DNA from: Larix sibirica
Lineage: Eukaryota; Streptophyta; Pinopsida; Pinales; Pinaceae
DNA: 12,878 nt
Direction of reading: 5' to 3'
Assembly (NCBI GenBank): GCA_004151065.3
Contig: NWUY0300024298.1
Coordinates: 31,737-44,614 of the forward strand
Below the pieces are notes generated by a model. It was given only the letters and a program-made list of their open reading frames with translations, ran no database searches and had not been told where the DNA came from. The translations under genes were made by a program, and so were the position numbers. Shown one piece after another: positions 1-7,609 of this stretch (the stretch's first letter is position 1; the number at the start of each line of letters is the position of its first letter).

Positions 1-16
1 AGAGGAATTCGGCCTC

Positions 17-34
17 TAACCCTAACCCTAAGGG
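17..34. repeat. Short CCCTAA motif pair (interstitial telomere-like)
   Basis: Two consecutive TAACCC units are followed by TAAGGG, which makes a small CCCTAAGGG palindrome. Two units with a 6-bp period are too few for a telomere tract, and the usual plant telomere unit is 7 bp (CCCTAAA). Short motifs of this type (telo boxes) are known near transcription starts of plant housekeeping genes, which fits the minus-strand promoter idea for this flank. Confidence 0.4.
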
Positions 35-100
35 TGAATTGATGGAAATTAGATTAGCTGCAAGGAACAGTAGCCAAATTTGAAATTGAATTCGATTGGG

Positions 101-107
101 TTTTATA
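101..107 (-). promoter_or_regulatory. Possible TATA box, minus strand
   Basis: On the minus strand the sequence reads CTCTATAAAACC, a good match to the plant TATA consensus. A start about 30 bp downstream would fall near 70-75, just before the CCCTAA motif. No gene can be followed inside the window, so this rests on the motif alone. Confidence 0.25.
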
Positions 108-480
108 GAGATGCCCGTGGAAAAAGAGAAACATACCCGTGTGTGATCGTCTGATGGTATGGTCATCTGGATCGAACTAGTGGTGGCGGTCCTCTTCTCG
201 TGGCCGTTCACTTCGTTTTCATGGGTGGTCACTTCCCTTCCCTTCGGTGTTTCAGCAAACAGAGTTGCAGTGGGCTTCCTTCACTTCGTTGTTGCAACAC
301 AGTGCGGTTTGAGTGAAAACAAACAACAACAACACAGCGTTGAAAATGGCAATGCATGTGGCGGGGAAATATTATTGCGTTTATATAGATAAACATGTCT
401 CAGCCGAGAGGTTAAAAGGAATCAAAAATCTCGACCGAGAAATTTGTCCGAGAGTTTGACAAAAAANCCATTTTGCATCT

Positions 481-787
481 ATTGTGGTTGGCATATTTTT
501 TCATTTGTTTTGTTGTGTTTATATCCCTCTACCATCACTCTCACTTAATCACATAAACCAAAACCATAGTGGATGAAAGAAATATGAGGAAGTCCCTTTG
601 AATAAAAGGAATTTATCCTCTCCAAAGAGGTGTTCTCACATTTTCTCCTCATGGATCACAAGGGACTCTAGCTAGGGGAATTCCCAGGAAGTGTTGTTAG
701 GGTCATCTCGGTAAGGACATTCCTTTCTTAACTCTCCCATTTCTCCCCATATTTGAGATCATACAAGGCCCCCTACCTATCCATCTC
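481..787 (+). other. Probable 5' leader and degraded gag N-terminus
   Basis: No clean reading frame is present. An ATG at 651 opens only six codons before a TAG. Neighbouring frames keep short Pro/Ser-rich stretches of the sort seen before the capsid part of plant gag proteins. I see no convincing LTR end and no tRNA primer-binding site (for example TGGTATCAGAGC), so the 5' boundary of the element is not located. Confidence 0.3.
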
Positions 788-1547
788 ATGGAAGAGGCAA
801 TACTTCATCTCCACCTCTTAAAAAGAATACCCTGCTATCATCTCTTTCTTTGGCAGAAAATACACCCCCATCTTCTTCACCTCGAAAAAGGAAATACACT
901 ACCATTATTGCCACCTTCACCTACAAGAGAGGAAAACACACATAATATCATGGTGGCGGCAAGCTCAAACCTACCTTCCATAGAAATACTAAATATCCTT
1001 GAGTTGGCCAATATGATCAATGATCCCATCCTTCATGATGCAACATGGACATAAATGCCCCCTGAGCTTCCCTTAGGTATTTCAAAGTTTAAAGGGAAAT
1101 AAGGAGATGATCCAAACAACCACGTTATGTCATTCCACCTTTGGTGCTCATATAACAGCATCGTTGAGGACACTATTAATCTTTGACTCTTTCAAAGAAC
1201 ACTTACCGAAACAACGACCAAATGGTATGTCTTGATTTACAATCTGTGAGTTATTCCACCTTTGAGTCGATTTCAATTATTTTCCTTACATACTTTCACT
1301 TACCCATACACCATGATTTAGGGATTGAGATTCTAAAAGAATTTCCAAAGCACCTCAACCGACATCATGGATCATATCCATGAATTGCATATGCATTGGA
1401 CTTTGTGTAGAATAGACATCCAACCCCAATTTTTGTTGGATTTGGTTCCTGAAATCACTCTATCCTATAATTTCAAAGGATGTGGAAACCAAATTGCCAA
1501 AAACAGAAGAAGATTCCATCATGAAGGCCCAACATTTTGACTTGATT
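788..1547 (+). pseudogene. gag: Gag polyprotein, N-terminal/capsid part (broken)
   Basis: Gag forms the particle that packages the element RNA in the cytoplasm. The first frame (788-1054) starts Pro-rich and ends in a conserved-looking block with ELANMINDP. After a TAA the same frame continues with DDPNNHVMSFHLWC (1106-1147) and TLTETTTKWYV, the classic retrotransposon-gag pattern. The text then moves by one base to STFESISIIFLTYFHLPI (from about 1255), returns at 1367 with MDHIHELH, and shifts again at about 1440 to FLKSLYPIISKDVE and KTEEDSIMKAQHFDLI (ending at 1547). Conserved residues thus run through three frames with several stops, the mark of an old pseudogene. The domain stops abruptly at 1547 and resumes at 3876-3881 with YAQF, because a second element sits in between. 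The true start codon is uncertain and may lie upstream of 788. Confidence 0.85.
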
Positions 1548-1712
1548 GCACCAAGAGTAATGAGGTGATCTACAAACTAGTATGGGGAAGGTGTTGTCAC
1601 ACTATGTCACATTATGTAACATAACATTACCAAAAATAAAAAGTAATTAAAAAAATCGTGTTGACTCATAACTTATCAAAAATAAAAAAGTAATTANNAA
1701 AAGAGAGAGGCA
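1547..1712. repeat. Left terminal direct repeat of nested element (LTR-like)
   Basis: It runs from TGCACC to GGCA, so it has TG...CA ends. It aligns with 3655-3792: shared words include TGAGGTG, CTAGTATGGG, an AAAAAGTAATTAAAAAAAT 19-mer and GT(T/C)GACTCATAA in the same order. By eye identity is about 75% over the first 130 bp and then weakens. Bases 1697-1698 are undetermined. Confidence 0.6.
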
Positions 1713-1992
1713 CCTAACCTCCTCTCCACCGAAAGTATAAATCTTTAGTTGTCTACCGCACACCAGAAAATTAGTAGGATCTATGACATGCTCAACGATA
1801 TATCTCTGAGAGTAAGTTGGTTGACTCTATGCTACAGCACCAGATCGAACATCAGGGAACTGGGAAAAATCATCGCCTCTCCTAAATAGCATAGTAATGA
1901 AATAAATTTCCTCCTCAATGGGATGGAACCATTGATTGATACCAACAAAGAACGATTTCCTACAATGATCCTAGCATCAGATCAAATTCACC
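1713..1992 (-). pseudogene. Minus-strand coding remnant of unknown family in nested element
   Basis: Reading down from 1946 on the minus strand gives an almost uninterrupted frame with one TAG (1827-1829). It includes GINQWFHPIEEEIYFITMLF, then RRGDDFSQFPDVRSGAV, and after the stop RYIVEHVIDPTNFLVCGRQ. The upstream segment (SDARIIVGNRSLLV, about 1990-1949) continues after a one-base shift. The balanced amino-acid mix and the single stop suggest former protein, not chance. I do not recognise a domain, and it lacks the RT, integrase and protease signatures. It may be a piece of an antisense extra ORF of a related element. It reaches the inner edge of the left terminal repeat, so it is probably truncated there. 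Confidence 0.45.
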
Positions 1993-2324
1993 AACAATGA
2001 CGAGTTCCCCTTGAGGGATGTAGCCTCCTGATAGAACTTCAAGAGGATGACAACCATCAAGAGGTATTGGGTCTGAAAAGTAATGGGGTGAGAGTAAAAA
2101 TACCTCTCCCTCTCTCTTTCCTCCCACTCGTGCACAAAGTTGTACTGGTCAACTTTTGCCTACTGGTATTGATCATCCTCACCACTGACATGTCTGATAT
2201 ACAAATAAAATAGACCAGTCTCATAAATGGACATAAATAAGATTAAATATTTCATTAAATAAACATCTCATCTATTAACATAAAATAATAAATTTATTTC
2301 TCAAATAAATGATTTTTCCGAGTG
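1993..2324. other. Nested-element spacer, no gene seen
   Basis: The minus strand may still hold scattered coding text continuing the remnant at 1713-1992, for example YIPQGELVIVGEFDLMLGSL, but with frequent frame changes. From about 2210 onward the DNA is very AT-rich with no open frame. A pyrimidine-rich CTCTCCCTCTCTCTTTCCTCCC tract lies at about 2104-2125. Confidence 0.35.
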
Positions 2325-3480
2325 GTGCACTTTAATTACAGTAGCACACCGCTAATGGTGCTTTTGGACCACATGCGCACCACTAACAATGCTCTTGGAA
2401 CACATTGGCAGTGCTAATGGTTCTCAATGATTCACAGAGCACATTGTTACATGTTTTAAAAAAAAATGGTTGTTGAAAATGCGTCCATTAAACATCAGTG
2501 CACCAAACACGGTGCGCACATATTCATAAACCATACCGTCGAATTCCGTTGTGAGTTTTTTAAATTTTTTTTCTTAAATAGTACACTAGTTACACGTTAG
2601 TGCACCAAGCAATTGGTGTGAAGGGTTTAATGTAGAGCGCCATTAAACGTTTTTTTTTGAAATTTTGAAAATTTTCACCCTTTAATTGGTGCATTTTGGA
2701 CATGTCATTGCACCGTAAACAATGCATAAGGGTTCTTATAGTGTACCATAGCCACCATTATTGAGTTCAAAATTTTAAAGTGATAACGACTTTAACACAT
2801 TAGTGCACTATGACATCAGTGTGGAAGGATATTGTATTGCACCGCTTAACATAATGATTTTTTAAATAATGTTTGGTTTTCTAGTGTGGTTTCCATGGGT
2901 CAGTGCACCTTCTTGACGGTATGCTCGGGTTTAGTGTGCACACCATGGAATCTCTCCATGTGTCTTTCTAATTTTTTATCGTTTAACAATGCACCAGATA
3001 CACATCATCGCACCAAGGATTCAGTGCAATGAGTTTATCAGAGTGCACCATTAACCGTTTTGTTTTTTAAATTCTTTAAATTTTGCACCTGCAAAACTGA
3101 TGCATTGTATACATGTCATTGCACCATAAATGGTGTGTACTTTTTCTTAAAGTGCACCATAGGCACTCTTGGTGAATACAAAAATTTGTATGTGATAATG
3201 GTGTGCCTATTATATGTCGTTGCATTGTGATATTATTGTGGATATGTTAACGAACAACACCACTTAACCTTATGATTTTTTTTAAAATGATGTTTAGTTA
3301 TGTGGTGTGCTTGGCACATCTCAGCGCACCATAACAACGGTGCACATGGGTTTAGGATACACACTATTTTAAATTCATAGTTTTTTTAAAACCTAGTTTA
3401 TCAATGCGTTATGAAATTATAGTGCACCATTTGTGCAATGCACATTTCTCCCAAATGCACTACACACGGTGCACCCTATA
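2325..3480. repeat. GTGCAC-rich tandem repeat array, period about 415 bp
   Basis: Two successive long units are visible, about 2635-3040 and 3041-3460, with partial units before and after. Paired landmarks include CCATTAAACG/CCATTAACCG, an identical ACATGTCATTGCACC (2700 and 3111), ACC(G/A)CTTAAC (2841 and 3259) and GGGTTTAG (about 2927 and 3348). The offset drifts from about 408 to 420 bp through small indels. The palindrome GTGCAC occurs 11 times in the block (first 2325, last 3469), against roughly 0.3 expected in random DNA. No coding frame survives. It is satellite-like DNA inside the nested element. Confidence 0.7.
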
Positions 3481-3654
3481 AATTTACAGGGTGCATTGAC
3501 TTGTGATGCAAGTTGAATGGCTCAAATGCACAGTGTACTATTTTGTTTTACGAGAAAAATTTGGTTAATTTCCATTTTAATCTGCTAAAAAATTAAATTA
3601 CCGTAGTAACAAAGAATTTACCTAGACACTTGCATTCCAAGGGGGCATGGTTAT
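3481..3654. other. AT-rich spacer with purine tract before right repeat
   Basis: No gene is seen. An AAGGGGG tract at 3639-3645 lies ten bases before the right terminal repeat and could be a polypurine tract priming plus-strand DNA synthesis if the nested element is plus-oriented. Confidence 0.35.
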
Positions 3655-3792
3655 TGCACCGAGACGAGTGAGGTGCTCTTCAGCCTAGTATGGGCAGAGA
3701 TGTTTTCATGTAAGGTAAGGTAACGTAACATAAAAAAAAAAGTAATTAAAAAAATTCATGTCGACTCATAAATAAAAAAATTAAAACCAACA
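3655..3792. repeat. Right terminal direct repeat of nested element (LTR-like)
   Basis: It begins TGCACC and ends CCAACA (TG...CA), and is collinear with 1547-1712, sharing the 19-mer AAAAAGTAATTAAAAAAAT. It is shorter than the left copy by small deletions in the ACATAACATTACC region. The following 83 bp (3793-3875) share only short words with the left side, for example GGATCTATGA at 3866-3875 and 1777-1786, so the true repeat could extend to 3875 and the left copy to about 1788. Confidence 0.6.
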
Positions 3793-3875
3793 TTTATTAA
3801 GCACCAAGAGGGATCCCTCAATAAGTTAGATCCATCTCAGTACTTAAAATCTATGGTTTTTAAATGGATCTATGA

Positions 3876-4906
3876 TGGTTTATGCACAATTCAGGTATCA
3901 TTATACCATCCTACCAGATAACCCTCAACATTGTTTTCTGAACCCAATGCCCTCGGGTACATTTCACTCAAATGAAGGGATCATCATGACTATTTATCAC
4001 CAGAGAAATAATCCCCAACCATTGACTTCTATGCCACTCAATATGGCACAATAGTACCCTCCAACACCCCTTATATCAACAACACCTACAACTGCACCAA
4101 CTTCTCGAGTTGGGAAGTTATCCTATGGACCCTACAGTCCTAAATACCCTAACGCAAGATAAGTGGAAACGATACCACCAACTCAAGTGGTGCCACCTGA
4201 TCCTACATCCACATCATATGGAACACCCAACCCATACCTCTCTGCATACGAATATAATATGTATTTCTCATTCCCTAGTCCACCTAGTCCTTCCCCCATG
4301 CCTCAAGTGGGTTCAATCTAGTACAACTTCTCCTGTGCAACAAACTCAACGGTTTGAACAGTTGAACACGACTAATGCCCTGAATCCTCAGAATCTGGTG
4401 AACACGAGAGGAAAGAATAAGAAAAACCAACAAGGGGGATAGGGGGGAAATTTTCCTCCCGAGCAGAACCACAACATGGGAGACTATAATGAGGTGGCTA
4501 AAAATCCAACTAAACAAGGAAATAATTACAACCTTTGGAAAAATATCCTTTCTCCATGTGTGGAGAATATGGACACTATACACATCATTGCTCATGCATA
4601 CCTGAGTGTCAACAACTTCTCAAGGAAAGGAAAAATACCACAACCAATCCTCCTCAAGAACTTGTTGCACCACAACCCCAACAAGATATGTTGCAATAAA
4701 TATTTTTCAATTAAGTGGTAGTGACCCAACACCAGGATCCTCACACCCCTGGAGATGGTACCTTTCAAAACATTTACATGAACACGGTCGAGGTCAACCT
4801 CCAGAATCACACCAAAGGTTATGGATTTCATGACTCCCACCAAGGGGACGATATACTCACTACCTCTAATGGTCCTTTTCAAATACCTTGTCCAAACAAT
4901 GAATAG
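3876..4906 (+). pseudogene. gag: Gag polyprotein, C-terminal part with zinc knuckle (broken)
   Basis: This resumes the gag interrupted at 1547: YAQF then YTILPD (from 3881), matching the usual position after the MKAQxFDLI block in Tat-type gag. A long Pro/Tyr/Ser/Thr-rich spacer follows (about 4050-4320), then a Gln/Asn-rich basic stretch with QGG. The nucleocapsid-type zinc knuckle is at 4550-4591. It reads C-x2-C-x4-H-x4-C except that the first Cys is Phe (TTC at 4550-4552, one base from TGC); the others are C at 4559, H at 4574 and C at 4589. After it come QQLLKERKN and a Pro/Gln tail (to about 4699), then text leading to the protease. Stops and at least two frameshifts make it non-functional. 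Zinc knuckles bind the element's RNA during packaging. Confidence 0.75.
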
Positions 4907-4960
4907 ATCCCTTGGATCCTAAAGGCACTACATAGATGAACTACCCATAAACCCAACATG
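4907..4960 (+). other. Gag-protease junction, decayed
   Basis: Stops in all frames separate the gag tail from the first clear protease text at 4961. In related plant elements gag and pro are fused or joined by a short linker, so this is probably a decayed linker and not a real gene boundary. Confidence 0.4.
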
Positions 4961-5673
4961 GAAGCCACCCATAACTACAACATTGTGTATGATTTGGATC
5001 AATCTCTTTGCACCATGTCAACATTGGAAATTCTCTAGTATTTCCCTTCTCAAATGAAGGCATTACTTAGTTCTTTAGGTGTACTTGACCATTATGATTT
5101 GTGCCTCATGAACTTTTACCTAGACAAGGGTGAACTATGACTACCCTCATTAGTCACCTTCCATATTCTCGTCACAATCAAAATCATCATCATTCACAGA
5201 TGCATCATCGACGAATGAGCATCCACCTTTTTGATGTACACTCATGTATGGAAATGTGTAGAGTCAACAAACTTGATCCCCTCATCGATCACTCTCCCTG
5301 CTTATGATGGGAGACCATGGAAAATTTTAGGTTTGTACTAGAATGTCCCCATCGAGCTTGGGGGAAAAAATGGTACTTTTGGATATTGAAGTAGTCAACA
5401 CTTAGATCAAATACAATATTTTGTTAGGATGTTGTTATATGTATTCCATAAAGTTGGTATTTTCCTTGGTCTTTTGCAGGATGATGTTCCCCCATAATGT
5501 GAAAATTGTCACCCTTGGCCAACTAAATTACTACTATGACCCACATACCACAAGCCCAGATAATGTTCTACCCACCATAGGATCATCTAAATATCCCCTA
5601 TATGTTGATATAGGTCCGAGCATTTACAAGGATTCTGCCTTACTGGGGACATACTTGGGTCATCCAGCCATGA
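4961..5673 (+). pseudogene. pro: Retrotransposon aspartic protease (broken)
   Basis: This is the pepsin-like retroviral-type protease that cleaves the element polyprotein. It opens with ATHNYNIVYDLDQSLCTMS (4964 on) and SQMKALLSSLGVLD, the conserved N-terminal block of plant Tat-type proteases. The active-site region reads IDE-stop-AST at 5207-5227. The catalytic Asp is kept (GAC 5210-5212), but the expected Gly is a TGA (5216-5218). Next come AYDGRPW and an IELGG flap-like segment. A one-base slip in the A-run at 5365-5370 moves the text to a second frame, which carries IKYNILLG, the FPHNVKIVTLGQLNYY block and KDSALLGTY. Further TAG stops interrupt it before and after the active site. The order and spacing of motifs make the identification firm; the enzyme would be dead. 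Confidence 0.85.
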
Positions 5674-6914
5674 TCCCCGCATCCACAGACAACCTCATGT
5701 GTAGTCACATGCCTGCTCTGCATCAACATTGACACATCCTATAAGTCATGGAACCAAACAAATCATAGCTCCATTAGTTCCACCAATATTTCAAGTCCCT
5801 TTCTTATTCCCCCCCATTGGAGTAGAAGGAATGCCAATATTGGCCCAACTCACACTACTTGGGATCACTTTAGGAATACCTATGTGGTATTTGACATCAA
5901 CTTATCTTGAAATGGCTCCAAATCTAGTATCCCACTACTATTTTGTCTCGATATCACCCAAAATAATACCAACAAGACTACTTGCTGGGTGAATACCCTT
6001 GTGATGCAACCTCCAACTGTGGTCACTAAACCCAACACTAGGGATATGAAACAATCTAAGTTGAAATATCTAGTGGTACCAAGTACCACCCCTACACCTA
6101 GAGCTAAGAAACCATGCCCTTTGTGTAGGAATCAAGGGCATGCTACCAACTTGTGCCCCACTTTGATATATATTAAGATTTTTCTCAACACCCCTATTAG
6201 TGCGACCCACACCACCAACACTTCAGCAAGGGGCATGCCAACCACCTCTGTTGTGCCCAATACTAAAACAAAGACGAAGACATTGGGCACCAATCATGCA
6301 TGCACACTATGTTTACATTTTGGTAATTATTCACATCATTGTCCTAAACTCCATTGGTTCCTCGATGCATTGGAAACCATTAAACTGACACATCCCATGG
6401 CTAAATGAACCTCATTCAGTCATCAAGATATGAATTCCATCAATGTTGTCACTACATCAATGCCGACTCCGGAGGTGCCAACACCATAGGTACCTCTTGC
6501 ATGGTTATACCTGAACACACCACTAGAACACTAATCCCAACCCATGTACTTAACCATGCATGCACTAGTCATCCATCTAGATCATGTGGGATATCAACCC
6601 ATTATTCTTTTCAGTGCCCCATATTGCACACAGAACTAACAGTCCACTTAGAACAAATGTGGCTAGAAGACAATCCTCCTCCCCTTAGGGACAATCCAAT
6701 AGCATTTCCTGTACAGGAAGTCATATCCCTACCGAATACTACTGATCACGTTGACATCATTAATATGTCATCATTATCCATTTTATCTACCAGCAGCAAC
6801 ACATCATCATCATATTCTGAAGAGGACAAGGGTCCACCACCAAGGCCAACCTTTATCATGAAATACAACTCTATGAAAAACTTGCCTCAAGAGGAGGTGC
6901 TCCCCCCATCGTAG
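5674..6914 (+). pseudogene. Post-protease segment with three zinc-knuckle motifs (broken)
   Basis: One frame stays open from 5674 to 6408 apart from a TGA at 5908-5910; after a frameshift the text continues in another frame at 6405-6914. The N-terminal part is Ser/Thr/Asn-rich (THTTWDHFRNTYVVFDIN, then FCLDITQNNTNKTTCWVN). Three CCHC-type motifs follow. The first is intact (6115-6156, CPLCRNQGHATNLC). In the second His is replaced by Asn (6301-6342, AAT at 6325). In the third the first Cys is replaced by Ser (6576-6617, TCT at 6576). Each is followed by a similar CPxLHxxL text, suggesting internal duplication. The end is acidic and Ser-rich (SSSYSEEDKG). Plant Ty3/gypsy proteases are normally followed by the RT linker, so a zinc-knuckle array here is unusual. 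A nucleic-acid-binding role is inferred from the motif alone. Confidence 0.65.
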
Positions 6915-7609
6915 AGTCCTAATAATTATGTTGACATCCTTTACATGTCATGATCTCCAATAGTCCTAATAGTCCTCTTCCAATTGTTGAATAAAATCAT
7001 CACTCATATAATGTCAATGAAAGTTCAATCACCCCTGGTGAGCCCCATTCAGTAGATCCCACTCTAACCACTAGCAAGTCATGATCTCTCAACAACCTAT
7101 CTAAACACTCCTTCTCTTTAGACAAAGAGATATTAGAGTTATTAAACATTTATGAACCCCCATGGGATGAAATTCACCATAGGTCATATTTCTCCCCTCA
7201 GGACAAAAATACCAACGTACAGATGGCTTAGCAATACACCATCAATTCAAAATATTTCATTCCCCCTAATCATGTCAATTGGTTCAAAAACCCTATTCAA
7301 TCCCTCGACACTTTTGAATAAGGAAACATGGCTAATATTTCATCCACAATCCAAGTGAATATTTCCGTTAAAAAAGGAGTAATCGAGAATATATCCATAG
7401 GTGCACCTTGTTCACCACAAGAGGTCATTGATTATATAGTTCTATTTTAAGAGTTTATAGATTTTTTCTCCTGGTCATATGTAGAAATCCCTGGCCTTGA
7501 CCCTTCAATCGTCAAACACTTGTTGACGCTCGAGGTGGTCTTGTCGTCAACACAAAGGAAACAATCTGATCCAAAGGTGTCAGACAACCCTATGCAAGAG
7601 TTATCCTAA
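6915..7609 (+). pseudogene. pol: Pol linker just upstream of reverse transcriptase (broken, RT missing)
   Basis: After a poorly framed start with short Ser/Pro-rich pieces, one frame carries LELLNIYEPPWDEIHH (7133 on), SYFSPQDKNTNVQM, FIPPNHVNWFKNPI, NISVKKGVIENISIGAPCSP and finally FFSWSYVEIPGLDPSIVKH (7457-7513). In intact plant elements this last block stands immediately before the RT domain. Three nonsense codons interrupt it (TAG 7229, TAA 7319, TAA 7448) and the frame ends at TAA 7607-7609. The expected RT start is absent. The first half of the linker in the family varies, but the WSYxxxPGLDPSIV core makes the call secure. Confidence 0.8.

Larger units (their letters stand above)
1..480. 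other. Left flank, unassigned, not clearly part of the retroelement
   Basis: This stretch is less AT-rich than most of the window, especially 110-360, and shows no protein I can recognise. A 77-codon open frame on the plus strand (159-392) has no familiar motif. Read on the minus strand, the segment resembles the 5' end of a plant gene: a TATA-like box at 101-107, a possible 79-bp GT-AG intron (GTATGT at 136-131, TTGCAG ending at 58) and CCCTAA-type repeats near position 20. One base (467) is undetermined. It could be the upstream part of a gene lying to the left, or the long terminal repeat or leader of the downstream element. I found no second copy in the window that would support an LTR. 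Confidence 0.35.
1547..3875. mobile_element. Nested 2.3-kb non-autonomous insertion inside gag
   Basis: The insertion is defined by gag continuity: FDLI ends at 1547 and YAQF resumes at 3881. Each end carries a related direct repeat beginning TGCACC (1547 and 3655). A TGATT at 1543-1547 and a TGGTT at 3876-3880 may be an aged 5-bp target-site duplication. An AAGGGGG tract at 3639-3645, just before the right repeat, could be a polypurine tract for plus orientation. On the minus strand a purine-rich GGAGAGGAGG lies just inside the left repeat, so orientation is unresolved. No gag, RT or transposase is present. The size and simple content fit a non-autonomous LTR element (TRIM or LARD type) or a deletion derivative. 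The 3793-3875 tail is not clearly paired on the left. Confidence 0.65.
788..7609 (+). mobile_element. Decayed Ty3/gypsy retrotransposon (Tat/Ogre-like), gag to pre-RT linker
   Basis: Five consecutive same-strand blocks follow the order expected of a plant Ty3/gypsy element: capsid-type gag, a gag zinc knuckle, an aspartic protease with a degenerate D-E-G-A-S-T site and a later YNILLG motif, a zinc-knuckle segment, and a linker ending in FFSWSY...PGLDPSIV. In plant Tat-branch elements that linker stands just before reverse transcriptase. From established knowledge, the gag text and the linker are closest to the Tat/Ogre branch. Every block is broken by stops and frameshifts. The unit is interrupted by a 2.3-kb insertion at 1547-3875. 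No RT, RNase H or integrase motif is recognisable after 7609. Both LTRs are unlocated. The lineage call comes from remembered family features, not from a search. Confidence 0.8.

Noticed and set aside
17-34. Telomere or chromosome end
   Set aside because: Only two units are present, with a 6-bp period, inside ordinary DNA.
159-392. 77-codon plus-strand open frame starting MVIWIELVVAV
   Set aside because: It has a hydrophobic start but no recognisable domain and no sign of selection; its neighbourhood reads better as minus-strand promoter or leader DNA.
1547-1712. A-rich tails suggesting two SINE copies
   Set aside because: No A/B box promoter was seen, and the position of the pair at the edges of one gag interruption fits terminal repeats better.
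2325-3480. CRISPR array
   Set aside because: The repeats are long (about 415 bp), degenerate and contiguous, with no short identical repeats or unique spacers, in a plant-type context.
4284-4882. Two minus-strand open frames (103 and 96 codons) opposite gag
   Set aside because: They are shadows of the plus-strand gag tail, whose zinc knuckle and Pro/Gln-rich text account for the sequence.
5880-6089. Minus-strand 69-codon frame
   Set aside because: It lies opposite the well-supported post-protease frame and has no motif.
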